Shown: piece after piece, positions 38,228-46,792 of the stretch
How positions within the stretch are numbered: the stretch's first letter is position 1
Layout of the letters: the number at the start of each line of letters is the position of its first letter
Assembly: GCF_014650595.1 (NCBI RefSeq)
Contig: NZ_BMVG01000001.1
Span: 806,001 to 870,000 of the forward strand
Source of the DNA: Streptomyces alanosinicus
GTDB lineage: Bacteria > Actinomycetota > Actinomycetes > Streptomycetales > Streptomycetaceae
Reading direction: 5' to 3'
DNA length: 64,000 nt
Notes under the pieces: generated by a model
What the model saw: the letters and a program-made list of their open reading frames with translations, nothing else
The model's database searches: none
Told to the model about the DNA's origin: nothing
Program-made: the position numbers and the translations under genes

Positions 38228-38665
38228 CGGATCGACCGCGACGCCCACGCACTCCTGCGAGATGTCGCCGGGCGGGTTGACCACCAGGTCGGTCAGGCCG
38301 CTGCCGTCCGTCCGCACCCGGCTGACCCGGCGGCCCTCCCGGTCGCTCCAGTACAGGGATCCGTCGCCGTCCGACACCAGCTGCTTGCCGGTGGTGACCG
38401 TGCCGGGCCGGACCAGGTCGCGCCGGCCGGTGCCGTCCAGGTTCATCGCGTGCACGCCGCCGTCGCACGGGGAGAAGTCCTCCGCCGCCTCCCCGGTGCC
38501 CTTGGCGGGATCGAGGGTCGGCGTGCCCATGGTCGTCCAGTACACGGCCGAGGACTCGATCACGATCCCGTCCGGAAAGGGACCCGCGTCCTCGGCCAGG
38601 GTCTCCACCCGTCCGTCCGCGATGCCGACCCGCAGCATGCTCCCGGGCACGGCCGCCAGCACCAT
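38228..38665 (-). pseudogene. Truncated YWTD/NHL-like beta-propeller protein
   Basis: From MVLAAVPGSMLRVGIADG the frame shows propeller blades: PFPDGIVIESSAVYWTTMG, GGVHAMNLDGTGRRDLV, DGDGSLYWSDREGRRVSRV and SGLTDLV. Homology ends at GVAVDP near 38228, exactly where the reductase remnant on the other strand ends; the rest of the open frame is the antisense of that remnant. Intact relatives would have several more blades. It starts about 42 nt after the DyP peroxidase stop, so it was probably the last gene of that operon. Confidence 0.65.
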
Positions 38666-38707
38666 CAGTTCATCCCACACCGCGGCAACCCTCGAGATCA
38701 ACGGGCT

Positions 38708-40042
38708 TCAGGAGCCGAGGTCGGCGAGCCAGCGCAGGGCGGTGAGGCTCGGCAGGAAGAAGTATTCGCCGCCGCGCGTGGTGACGAAGCGCTCGACGCC
38801 GTGCAGGCGGTGCCGGACGGGGTGCTGCGGGATCGTGAAGATGCCCGAGCCGTCGTTGTCGCCCGTGAGCAGGTCCTTCTCCACGTCGAGGCCGGTGAAG
38901 TTGCCGTCGTTGAACCACTGCGACTTCACGAACTCAAACTGCCGGTCGAGGTGTGCGTTGACGGCGATGAACACGATGCCGCGGTCGGCACCGTCGTCGT
39001 CCAGGGTGCCGACCGGCAGCGGCGGCCCGTAGCTGGTGCTCCGCCGGATCAGGCGGTGGAGGTCGACGTCACCGATGATCTCCGAGTCGCGCGGATTGGC
39101 GCGCCTGGCATGGGCACCGTGGGGGCAGACCGTGCCCTGCGGATCGGACGCGTAGAGGAAGTCGTTGTTGCGCCGCTCGTCCGCCCCCAGATCCGGATCG
39201 TCGTGCTCGGGCGCCAGGATCAAGGGGGCTCCGCTCGGCCAGCGGCCCACGATCTTCGCGGCGAGCAGCGACTCCTTCTCCGGGCCGCCGGCATTGTCGC
39301 GGAGATACCGCCGGAAGGCGGCGACGCGCGTGTGCAGCTTCCGCCAGACGACGAACGTGCCGTTACGGCCCAGCACCTCCGGCTCCGGCATCGGCGGCAG
39401 GTTGCCCGTCTGGTCGGGATAGCCCAGCACGAACTCGCCCGCCTTGAGCGTGGGACCGCCACCCGGCGGGTACTGCGCACCACTGCCCTCCACCGCGGGG
39501 TTGCTGATGCCGTCCTTGTAGCCGAAGCTGGTGCGTCCCGAGGCCAGTTGGTACAGCTCCTGCCGGTACACCACCTGCACGCCGGGGAGCTGCGCGCGCG
39601 CCTGCCGCGCCCGTTCGAGGACGACGGCCAGCGACTCCTGGTCGGCGGCGAGAAGGGACAGCACGACGTGCACCTGGCCGGTACCGAAGGGCGGCTCCCA
39701 GTGCGCGGGCGCGCTCTCTCCGGTGTCACCCAGGAACTCGGCCCGTGCCGCCATGCCCTGCCGGAACTCCTCGGGAAAGCTGTTCAGAGCGGTCTGCGGC
39801 ACCTGGAGCGCTTCGAGCCCCCGGTACGTCACCGCGACGTTGAGGAGCGCGGGCAGGGGCGGCTGCCACCAGTTCGCGGCGGAGTCGACGAGTCCGGCCA
39901 GGCGGCCCATCAACTCACGGCCGGCACCGGGGTCGTCCACCCGGAGCAGGATGTAGGTGCCGACGTACGGTGACGGCCGCGTACGCAGCACGATGCCTTG
40001 AATGTCCTCAAGCTGCAGAGCCGGGCCTTCAGCCGTCGCCAT
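38708..40042 (-). CDS. DyP-type haem peroxidase
   Basis: A 444-residue dye-decolorising peroxidase without a signal peptide, so cytoplasmic. GYKDGISNPAVEG (about residue 180) holds the GxxDG catalytic aspartate. CPHGAHARRANPRD (about residue 315) holds the proximal haem histidine and nearby arginines. FIAVNAHLDRQFEFVKSQW is the family's C-terminal signature. DyPs use hydrogen peroxide to oxidise dyes, phenols or porphyrins; the natural substrate is unknown. GAGGGGAC precedes the ATG. It is the fourth gene of an operon with a small protein, DUF4331 and a TPR protein. No encapsulin gene or encapsulin-targeting tail is seen. Confidence 0.94.
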   Translation of the reverse strand: MATAEGPALQLEDIQGIVLRTRPSPYVGTYILLRVDDPGAGRELMGRLAGLVDSAANWWQPPLPALLNVAVTYRGLEALQVPQTALNSFPEEFRQGMAARAEFLGDTGESAPAHWEPPFGTGQVHVVLSLLAADQESLAVVLERARQARAQLPGVQVVYRQELYQLASGRTSFGYKDGISNPAVEGSGAQYPPGGGPTLKAGEFVLGYPDQTGNLPPMPEPEVLGRNGTFVVWRKLHTRVAAFRRYLRDNAGGPEKESLLAAKIVGRWPSGAPLILAPEHDDPDLGADERRNNDFLYASDPQGTVCPHGAHARRANPRDSEIIGDVDLHRLIRRSTSYGPPLPVGTLDDDGADRGIVFIAVNAHLDRQFEFVKSQWFNDGNFTGLDVEKDLLTGDNDGSGIFTIPQHPVRHRLHGVERFVTTRGGEYFFLPSLTALRWLADLGS

Positions 40043-40080
40043 GTCGTCCCCTCGGTGAGGCTTCGGCCGATTTGTACCAA

Positions 40081-41163
40081 TTACCGGTACTCCTGACACT
40101 CTCCGACACGGCGCCTCGCGCGATCCACGAGTGCGCGGGCCCGCGGAGTCGGCCGAAGCGCGAGGTTCTGCAGCGACAGCCGAAGGGCCCGCTGAGGATC
40201 GCCGCCGGCTGTCAGCCAGAACTCCGCCGCATGATCGGCGTACGCCTCAGGGTGGCGCGCCATCAGCCTCTCGTAATGAGCGGCGGCCCGGGCGCGCCAG
40301 AACCGCGCCTCGTCCCACGCCTGCCTCTCGCCCAGGATGCCGGCGAGCTGGGCCTCGTATTGCGGATCGTCACTGTCGAGCGCGAGCCGGCGCATGTGCG
40401 CGATCGCCGCGGCGGCCCTGCCCTGGGCGGCGTCGATACCGACGAGACGGCCCTGCGCGGGCACATAGGGGGGCAGTCTGCGTGTCGCCGACTCCAGCCA
40501 GAGGCGCGCGCGTGCGAGGTTGTCATGGGCCAGCCATGCCTGCCCGCACTGGAATTCGAGTACGGCGAGCGGGAACGGACTGACCCCGCGGTAGCAGCGT
40601 CTCGCCGCGAGAAACCATCTCTCGGCCGCGGCCGCCTCGCCGCGCTCGGCGTGGCAGGCGCCCAAAGCGCTCAGGGCGGTGAAGTCGTGCCGCCGCGACA
40701 GCGCGTGCCGATGGAGGACGAGCGCCTCGTCGTACCGCCCGACCGCCTGATGGACGGCGGCCCGCTCCTCGTCCAGGCTTCGCCCATCGAGCCCCAGCGC
40801 GGCCGCCGCGTCGAGATCGGCCAGCGCCGCCGGGAACCGGTGGAAATGGGCAGCCAGCCTGGCGCGGGCCACACGGGACCGCGGATCGCCCGGTGCCTGG
40901 CCGACGAACACCTCGGCCAGCGACGCGGCGCGCTCGGCCTCGTCGATACGCCCCCGCACATGCCCGCGCAGGGCAGTCAGCTCCACCAGCTCGCCCCACC
41001 CGTCACCGGTCAGGCTTCCCCGGGCCGCCTGGCCTGTGAGCCCTTCGATGCGCGCGTCGAGGTTGCCCATCGCGATCACGCCGGCCGTTGTCACCGGACC
41101 GTGGGCAAGATCGAGCCGCCGTCCCTCGCCCACCTGGCCGGCCGTCGTGGAGCTGCTCCTCAT
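40081..41163 (-). CDS. Tetratricopeptide-repeat protein
   Basis: A 360-residue all-helical protein of about seven degenerate TPR units (for example RFPAALADLDAAAALGLD, GRYDEALVLHRHALSRR, GEAAAAERWFLAARRCY, GRAAAAIAHMRRLALDSD). It has no signal peptide, membrane segment or enzyme motif. Its ATG overlaps the stop of the DUF4331 gene by 4 nt (ATGA), so the two products are made in step. DyP begins 38 nt later. The likely role is a scaffold or adaptor for the other operon products. Confidence 0.83.
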   Translation of the reverse strand: MRSSSTTAGQVGEGRRLDLAHGPVTTAGVIAMGNLDARIEGLTGQAARGSLTGDGWGELVELTALRGHVRGRIDEAERAASLAEVFVGQAPGDPRSRVARARLAAHFHRFPAALADLDAAAALGLDGRSLDEERAAVHQAVGRYDEALVLHRHALSRRHDFTALSALGACHAERGEAAAAERWFLAARRCYRGVSPFPLAVLEFQCGQAWLAHDNLARARLWLESATRRLPPYVPAQGRLVGIDAAQGRAAAAIAHMRRLALDSDDPQYEAQLAGILGERQAWDEARFWRARAAAHYERLMARHPEAYADHAAEFWLTAGGDPQRALRLSLQNLALRPTPRARALVDRARRRVGECQEYR

Positions 41164-42317
41164 CGGCTGGCCGAGGCCGTCGGAACGGAAACGGGTCCAG
41201 GCGGGCTGGGGTTGGGAGGCGCCAGATACGGGAACTCCCGAGAGGCCGGCTCGGTCGCCCGATCGACGCCGTCGCTGACCCGCGGGCCGTGGAAGCCGTT
41301 GACGATCAGCGTGTACAGCGTGTCGATGACATCATCGTTGAGCGAGCGGCCGCCGCAGGTCGCGGGCGACCGGCCCTCCAACAGGGCGCGCTCGATCTCG
41401 AAGTAGCTGTCCTCGGCGTAAGGCTTCGCCGCGTCCACGACCAGGAAGTCGGCGAGCAGCAGCTCGGTGAGCGGATGCGTCCCGTCCGGGCTGGTCCGCC
41501 AGTCGAGCCTGCCGTCCAGACCGTCGAAGAAGGCCAGGTTGGCGTTCAGCCGCGAGCGATAGGCGCCCATGTGGCGCGGCCCCGGCCGGAAGGGGTCTTC
41601 CTCGTTGTAGAGATCGCGCAGATCCACGACCGTGTTCGCGGTGTCGACCCCGTTCTGCGACATCAGAACGTTCTTCACCTCCGGGCGGCCGAGCCTCTCA
41701 AGGCGTATCGGATAGGGCCCGGCCGTGACGGTCTCCGCGGCAACGGCGAACACGGCGCCCGGGGCCGGCCCGGACAGCCCGGCAGCGTCGAACTCGACGA
41801 CGATGCTGAGTACGTCGACATCCTGCAGCGTGTTGGTGCCGTCCGGGAGGAAGGCGAGCCGCCGCTGCGCCCGCGTCTCCACCTCCTTGCCGACGTCCAT
41901 GAAGAAGGGATCCAGCCGCAACCCGGCGTAGACGCGTACGCCATGGCCCTCGCCGCCCCGCTCGTCGTCCACCTGGAACGCGACCGCCTCCCCGTCCGGG
42001 AGCGCGCACGTTCCCCACTGCGTCACCTCCCCGCCGGTGTCCGACTCGACCGGGCCTGAGAACGTGCACGTGAACGCATACTCATCGGCGCCCACTTCGA
42101 AGAACGAACCCGGGTGACCCACCGCGACGGCCGCAGGGCGGGCACGAAACCGATAGCTGGCGGCGTCGGAGAACAGGGCCCCTGGGCGGGCATTGGGAAA
42201 GACATCCATGACGAGGACGAGCCGGCCCGCCGTGGAGGGGCTGGGAAAGGCGTAGAGGTCGGCGAGGTCAATGGCCGGATCGACCTCGGCACGGCTGCCG
42301 GAGAGATGGTCGGACAT
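41160..42317 (-). CDS. DUF4331 family protein
   Basis: A 385-residue protein starting MSDHLSGSRAEVDPAIDLADLYAFPSP (given as the first 27 residues in two parts: MSDHLSGSRAEVDP and AIDLADLYAFPSP), the characteristic DUF4331 opening in which DHLSG and a conserved D(L/V)YAF follow each other. No signal peptide is seen, although many relatives are exported. The mid-region VLMSQNGVDTANTVVDLRDLYNEEDPF is also typical. Biochemical function is unknown. It follows a 174-residue small protein by 24 nt and overlaps the TPR gene, all upstream of DyP. Confidence 0.88.
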   Translation of the reverse strand: MSDHLSGSRAEVDPAIDLADLYAFPSPSTAGRLVLVMDVFPNARPGALFSDAASYRFRARPAAVAVGHPGSFFEVGADEYAFTCTFSGPVESDTGGEVTQWGTCALPDGEAVAFQVDDERGGEGHGVRVYAGLRLDPFFMDVGKEVETRAQRRLAFLPDGTNTLQDVDVLSIVVEFDAAGLSGPAPGAVFAVAAETVTAGPYPIRLERLGRPEVKNVLMSQNGVDTANTVVDLRDLYNEEDPFRPGPRHMGAYRSRLNANLAFFDGLDGRLDWRTSPDGTHPLTELLLADFLVVDAAKPYAEDSYFEIERALLEGRSPATCGGRSLNDDVIDTLYTLIVNGFHGPRVSDGVDRATEPASREFPYLAPPNPSPPGPVSVPTASASR

Positions 42318-42341
42318 GACGGGTGCCAGGGAGCCAGGCCG

Positions 42342-42866
42342 CTAGCCGGCCGCCGCGTCCAGCAACGAGTTGAACGCCTCCGACACCTTCTGCGCCTTGG
42401 TGGTGTCCTCGACCGTCATGCTCGGGTTGGAGGCGTACCACATGTCGGCCTCCACGATCTTCGGCGCCAGCCAGTCGACGATGCCGGGATCGCCGGCGCC
42501 GGGGTAGCCCTCGATGACCCCGTCGAACATCTCGTCGAACCACGGCCCGGCATTGGCGAAGATGTCGGCCATGTACGGCTTGAAATCACCGTCATAGGTG
42601 ACCGCGCCCACGACCTGGGTGTCATTGTTGATGAACGTGACACGGAAGTCGTGGACAGTACCGACGAGCTTTTCGTAGTGAAAGGCATCTTCCTGGATCT
42701 TGGCGGCATTCTGGCGGAACCTCTCCGCCCCGCCCGGCTTCGCATCGAGGAGAACCGTGATCTCCGCCACCTCCCCGACCCGCTTCCCGAGACCGTCCGG
42801 CTGCCTGGACACGGTCGGTGCGGCGTCCATCGCAGTCCCCGACGTCTCGGACCTCTGCGTCGTCAT
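42342..42866 (-). CDS. Small soluble protein, first gene of the DyP/DUF4331 operon
   Basis: A 174-residue protein starting MTTQRSETSG with GGGAGAGGCAG upstream. The first 30 residues look disordered. The core begins EITVLLDAKPGGAERFRQNA and continues HDFRVTFINNDTQVVGAVTYDGDFKPYMAD, suggesting a ferredoxin-like alpha/beta domain, perhaps related to the dimeric alpha-beta barrels to which DyP itself belongs. No haem ligand is evident. No family is recognised. It leads a four-gene minus-strand operon. Confidence 0.8.
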   Translation of the reverse strand: MTTQRSETSGTAMDAAPTVSRQPDGLGKRVGEVAEITVLLDAKPGGAERFRQNAAKIQEDAFHYEKLVGTVHDFRVTFINNDTQVVGAVTYDGDFKPYMADIFANAGPWFDEMFDGVIEGYPGAGDPGIVDWLAPKIVEADMWYASNPSMTVEDTTKAQKVSEAFNSLLDAAAG

Positions 42867-43012
42867 GACTGCCTCTCCCTCTGATCTTCGTATGGGCCGG
42901 TCTGCGGACTCCTTCTCTGTTCCAGGGTTGTTCGAATTCTTCTCAAGGCCAGCTTTGTCGCCCCGCAGGGCATCGGCAAGACGATCACCCATGCCGGACC
43001 TGTCGTACGTGG

Positions 43013-43585
43013 TCAGGAGTCGCCCGTCGCGCAGCCCGCGTCCATCACACGGCGGGCCGACGCCTCTGCCCGATCGGCTCGGACCAGCAGGCGGGCTCGG
43101 CTGCGGGGCCACCACATCAGGTCGGCCAGGAGGAGCACGGCCACCAGCCACGAGGCGACGCTCTCGCCGGTGGAGCCCAGCACGGTGTCGTACACGGCGA
43201 GAGCGAGAGCGAACGCGGTGACGAGCAGGACGACCCAGCGGCGCAGCCGGTCCTCCTCGGCGGCGCGGCGCAGGGCGCCGGCGTACGCGACGACCGAGGG
43301 CGCCAGCCGAGGATCACCGATGGCCTCGCCGCTCCGGGTGGCGCGTACCACGGTCGCGCGGTCGGCGCGGTTCATGTCCTTGGCCGCGGGCCAGATCCTG
43401 TCCATGCGGCGCGGCACCCGGGTCCCGTAGAACAGGCTCAGCACCACGAAGACCACCCCGGCGGCCGCCCATGAGTTCGCCTCGACGAGAACGAAAGCCC
43501 CGAAGAAGACGCCGGCGGCGAGGCCGGCGCCCACAGCCCGGCTCACCGGCCCACGGTGCCACATCCAGCCCGGAACGAGAATCAC
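43013..43585 (-). CDS. Membrane protein, unknown function
   Basis: About 190 residues with two hydrophobic pairs: one near the N-terminus (AVGAGLAAGVFFGAFVLVEA, AAAGVVFVVLSLFYG) and one near the C-terminus (WVVLLVTAFALALAVYDTVL, VASWLVAVLLLADLMWW). Between them is a charged cytoplasmic loop with MDRIWPAAKDMNRADRATVVRATRSGEAIGDPRLAP (given only to mark its position, residues about 60-95). The start is uncertain: the GTG at 43585 has only a weak ribosome site. It stands alone and is divergent from the gene at 43745. Confidence 0.65.
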   Translation of the reverse strand: MILVPGWMWHRGPVSRAVGAGLAAGVFFGAFVLVEANSWAAAGVVFVVLSLFYGTRVPRRMDRIWPAAKDMNRADRATVVRATRSGEAIGDPRLAPSVVAYAGALRRAAEEDRLRRWVVLLVTAFALALAVYDTVLGSTGESVASWLVAVLLLADLMWWPRSRARLLVRADRAEASARRVMDAGCATGDS

Positions 43586-43744
43586 CCGTTCACCGTGGCC
43601 ATCACCCGCCAAGGGCGCAACCACCGCACCGGCACGTCGCCCCCACCACACGCACACGGCGCACCGGAACGGACCGATCTACTCGTTGATCTTGCCGGTC
43701 CGCATGCGGGATTCTGACCGGACCGGACTGGAGGGAGACGTAGC

Positions 43745-44272
43745 GTGGCTGTCCCCTGGGGACTCCTGATATCCACCGCCGGAGGCATCGCCGCCACCGT
43801 GGTCGGTGTGATCGCGGGTGGCGTCGTGGGAAGGCGCAGCCAGACCCGCCAGTGGCTCCAGGAGTCGCGAACCGCTGCCTACGAGAAGTTCCTCCAGGCG
43901 TTCGGCGCCGTGGAGATGGAGCTTCGCGAGGCATTCGTCGACAGACGCACACCCGCCGTCGCCTGGGGACCGTTCAATGCCGCCCTGCAGTCGATGTCCC
44001 TGGTGGCAAGCCAGGAGGCCATGACGGCGGCCGAGCGGATCTGCTACTTCATCGAAGAGTTCACGATCCTGTTCCATGGCGGGCAACCGTCGGATCTGGA
44101 AGAGCTCCGGCCGATTCACGGCGGGTTGTACGAGGCGCACCTGAGGTTCGTCAACGCGGCCCGTCGCTCGCTCGATCCGACTCAGGAACATCTCGTCCAC
44201 GCACTGGGCGGACCGTCAGCCTGGCACGGCGTGGAGTCCGCTTGGGACCCCGGAAACGGGACAGCAGGATAG
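43745..44272 (+). CDS. N-terminally anchored membrane protein, unknown function
   Basis: A 175-residue protein with one N-terminal helix (WGLLISTAGGIAATVVGVIAGG) followed at once by GRRSQTRQWLQESRTAAYEKFL, then a helical soluble domain. The GTG start follows GGAGGGAGACGTAGC. The pattern (one anchor, then a QTRQWxxxxRxxAYEKFL helix) is frequent in small Streptomyces hypothetical proteins of accessory regions. Function unknown. Confidence 0.72.
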   Translation: MAVPWGLLISTAGGIAATVVGVIAGGVVGRRSQTRQWLQESRTAAYEKFLQAFGAVEMELREAFVDRRTPAVAWGPFNAALQSMSLVASQEAMTAAERICYFIEEFTILFHGGQPSDLEELRPIHGGLYEAHLRFVNAARRSLDPTQEHLVHALGGPSAWHGVESAWDPGNGTAG

Positions 44273-44861
44273 GGCCGTCCGTCCTTGCCGCCGTGCAGCG
44301 GGTAAGTCAGCCCGGGGCCATCAGCTTGGGAAACTGCCAAGGCGTCACACCAGCCCGTGCCACCCCGACCCGGAGCAGGTCTGTCGGGCCGGTTGTGCAA
44401 CGTGCCATGTGCCCATCGGGAGCCGGGAGCGGTCAGTGGTTCGGGGCGTGGCGGAATCTGGATTTACTTCTTCCAGGGCGCGCCTCGGCGCGCCGCCGGG
44501 ACGGCTTGCCGCGCCCCGGCGCACACCAGGCAACCCCGAAGACGTACACCAGATCCAGCACGGCCCACCTTGCCCACCCCGACCCCGAGGACCGTGGCCC
44601 GAGGCTCACCGCCTCCAGCAGCTCAGCAGGTCCCAAAGACTGCCCGATCCGCCGGCGAGCGTACGGCCCCCTGTTCACTCGCCCCATGGCAGCTCCCGCC
44701 CAAAAGCCTCTACAGCCGGCGGCGTGCCCAGGCGCGACATCACGGCACCACAGGCTCAAACAGCAAAGAGCCCCGTCCATGACCCGCCGGGGGGCAGAGT
44801 CACAGACGGGGCAGCCGACGCGCTGATTCCTGATTCGCCGCCAGTCAGCGCGCCGGGGGGG
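44273..44861. other. Gene-free stretch
   Basis: About 590 bp where open frames lack ribosome sites and normal codon preference. Apart from the terminator at 44770-44812, no structured element was recognised. It separates a hypothetical gene from the XRE-linked small genes. Confidence 0.5.
44770..44812 (-). terminator. Terminator of the small two-gene operon
   Basis: The stem GCCCCGTC/GACGGGGC, extended by GAC/GTC pairs, is followed on the minus strand by TCTTTGCTGTTTG. It lies 50 nt beyond the stop of the 94-residue gene. Confidence 0.75.
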
Positions 44862-45143
44862 CTACTCGTCTCGCGTCACGTTGGCGTGATCGGCTACGAC
44901 ACGGCCGTCCGGCAACGTCTTGACGTACGCGGGTGACGCCATCAGATGCGCCGCCACCTTCTGCACCACGTCGGCGTTCCACGTCCCCATGGCCACCATC
45001 GGACGGCCGTCCGGCGCTACACGCGGCGCCAGCCAGCCAAGGTCCCGCTTCGGAATCCCGATGGCCAGCAGCGCCGCCCGCAGCGCCTCATGCGCGTCAA
45101 CAGCGGCCGTCTTGCTGCTCTTGTAGACATCCCTGGGAATCAC
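44862..45143 (-). CDS. Small hypothetical protein, 93 residues, XRE-linked
   Basis: Starts at a GTG overlapping the previous stop (GTGA), giving translational coupling. The protein contains YKSSKTAAVDAHEALRAALLAIG and LPDGRVVADHANVTRDE and is soluble. It belongs to no family I recognise. Similar small proteins occur next to XRE regulators in integrative elements and accessory regions of streptomycetes. Its promoter is presumably shared with the upstream zinc-finger gene, in the region divergent from the XRE gene. Confidence 0.72.
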   Translation of the reverse strand: MIPRDVYKSSKTAAVDAHEALRAALLAIGIPKRDLGWLAPRVAPDGRPMVAMGTWNADVVQKVAAHLMASPAYVKTLPDGRVVADHANVTRDE

Positions 45144-45370
45144 TGCCCCGCCCCCTTCGGCACGCAAGCCGTGTGCCAGTAGGCCACGACCGGAGACGAG
45201 TCCCGGCGCGCCAGCATCCCCCGACGACAGCTCTCAAGGCTCTTGATCAGCCTCCCGCACGCCGGGCAAGTCTCACCAGCGGGGGCATAGGTCGTGTACT
45301 CCCACTGGCGCGCGTCGGTGTCCAGTGTCCCCTGTCGCACCCTGCCGAGTCTGGTTGTAGCTTTGGGCAC
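45140..45370 (-). CDS. Small zinc-knuckle protein, 76 residues, XRE-linked
   Basis: GTG start with AGGAGG 9 nt upstream. An in-frame TTG three codons earlier abuts that site and is disfavoured. GETCPACGRLIKSLESC and a later HTAC provide three or four cysteines and a histidine for a small zinc site. Otherwise soluble and basic. It is the first gene of a two-gene unit divergent from the XRE regulator at 45564. Function unknown. Confidence 0.72.
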   Translation of the reverse strand: MPKATTRLGRVRQGTLDTDARQWEYTTYAPAGETCPACGRLIKSLESCRRGMLARRDSSPVVAYWHTACVPKGAGQ

Positions 45371-45470
45371 TGTCGTCAACCTCCTACGGGTTGGTGACCA
45401 CGCCCCCGGACGTTCGCACCGTCGCGGGGGTCTCTGTCCTTATGAGTCAACGCCCTACATGACCAGCTGA

Positions 45471-45507
45471 CTTGCACACTGCTTGCACAGTTGCCGGGCG
45501 CTTGCAC
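45471..45507. promoter_or_regulatory. Three direct CTTGCAC repeats in the divergent promoter region
   Basis: CTTGCAC starts at 45471, 45482 and 45501, between the divergent XRE regulator and the small-gene pair. Spacings are 11 and 19 bp, about one and two helical turns, so a protein could bind on one face. TTGCAC also resembles a -35 element. Binding by the adjacent XRE protein is an inference. Confidence 0.5.
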
Positions 45508-45563
45508 GGTCGCTTTGCCACTATGGGTTGTGAGGACGTCACCGAGCAGGGAAGACGCTAGGC

Positions 45564-46718
45564 ATGAGCGCTGCACAGGTACCCGGACCCGGCTCCAACG
45601 TCGCGGCACGCCGGAAGGAACTCGGACTGAGCCAGGTGGCCCTTGCCCGTAGGGCGGGTGTGTCGGTATCCCTTCTCAGCAAGATTGAGGTGGGAGACCG
45701 AGCGCTCTCCCAGGGCGTAGGCGCCGCTCTCGCCCAGGCTATGAATCTCACCCTTGATGAACTCTTGGGAAGCGCACCTGAGCAGAACCTCAATGATCTC
45801 GATTGGGCTATCCGTCGATTCAATGTCCCCGGAGACCCACCGGAACACCCCGAGACGCTACAACGGGAAGTAGACGAGCTGAACCAGCTCCGATGGAATA
45901 CGGAGCTGTCCAAGGTTCTTCTACGGCTTCCAAGCCTTCTCACTCGGGTGACCAACCATGCCCACCTGACCGGAGAGCCCACGGCTTGGACTCTGGTAGC
46001 CGACGTGTACGGCGTCGCCTACTGGCTAGCCGCACGCCACAGGTGGATGCACCTTGCCGAGTTGGCCACCATGAAGCAGCGCGTAGCAGCAGAGCGAGCA
46101 GACCCCATCGCGGCCATCGTCGCCGCACGGGACGACGCAGGCACCTTCCTCAACTCGGGTGACTTCGCGGGTGGACTGGCCATCATTGACCGTGCCGTCG
46201 TTGAAGCCGAGTCGACCCTCACCGGCCGAGACCGCGCCTACGGTCTCGGCATTCTGCACCTAAGAGGCTTGACCCTCGCCGGACGACTCAGGGACAAGCA
46301 AACGACTGGTCGGCACATTGAAGCGGCATGGCGGGCAGCCGAGGAATTCCCGGAAGACATCGCCGAGCACGGGATTCATTTTGGCCCCGAAAATACGGCC
46401 ACTCATGTGATCTCCACCGCGTCCGATATGGATCAGCACCGCCAAGCCATCGTCACGGCGGACGACCTAATCAAGGCCGGAATGTCTCTCCCGGCGACCC
46501 GCGTGGGACCCCTGTACATGAATCTTGGCCGTTCCCAACTCGCGCTCGGGGACCAGGACGGGACCTTGGAAAGCCTGGAGAAGGCTTGGTCTGTCGCCCC
46601 GGAGATGGCTGCGGTTCACCCGACCAGTCTGGAGCTGACGCGCGTCCTGGTATCCAAGCACAAGCGGAGCAACGAGCGGCTCACCAAGTTGGCCAAGCGA
46701 GCCGGTATCGCCGTCTGA
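45564..46718 (+). CDS. XRE-family regulator with TPR-like C-terminal domain
   Basis: A 384-residue protein. Residues 12-70 are a Cro/CI helix-turn-helix (RRKELGLSQVALARRAGVS, LLSKIEVGDRALS). The C-terminal 300 residues are helical and TPR-like, as in peptide-sensing or DUF397-linked Streptomyces regulators. GC content and codon use are slightly lower than in the neighbours, in keeping with acquired DNA. It is transcribed away from two small genes, and repeats in the shared promoter region suggest that it controls both. It is followed by a strong terminator. Confidence 0.9.
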   Translation: MSAAQVPGPGSNVAARRKELGLSQVALARRAGVSVSLLSKIEVGDRALSQGVGAALAQAMNLTLDELLGSAPEQNLNDLDWAIRRFNVPGDPPEHPETLQREVDELNQLRWNTELSKVLLRLPSLLTRVTNHAHLTGEPTAWTLVADVYGVAYWLAARHRWMHLAELATMKQRVAAERADPIAAIVAARDDAGTFLNSGDFAGGLAIIDRAVVEAESTLTGRDRAYGLGILHLRGLTLAGRLRDKQTTGRHIEAAWRAAEEFPEDIAEHGIHFGPENTATHVISTASDMDQHRQAIVTADDLIKAGMSLPATRVGPLYMNLGRSQLALGDQDGTLESLEKAWSVAPEMAAVHPTSLELTRVLVSKHKRSNERLTKLAKRAGIAV

Positions 46719-46731
46719 ATCGCGCACAGAG

Positions 46732-46774
46732 ACGAAGCTGCCCCCGGTTCGACAGGAACCGGGGGCAGCTTCGT
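46732..46774. terminator. Bidirectional terminator between converging genes
   Basis: A 19-bp perfect stem with a 5-nt loop, 13 nt after the XRE stop codon and just beyond the stop of the converging 61-residue gene. It serves both strands. Confidence 0.88.
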
Positions 46775-46792
46775 ACGGCGACGACCGCGTCG

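Noticed and set aside
44409..44936. Plus-strand frame in the gap after 44272
   Set aside because: Arg/Pro/Ala-rich translation, no ribosome site, and it overlaps the minus-strand small gene and its terminator.
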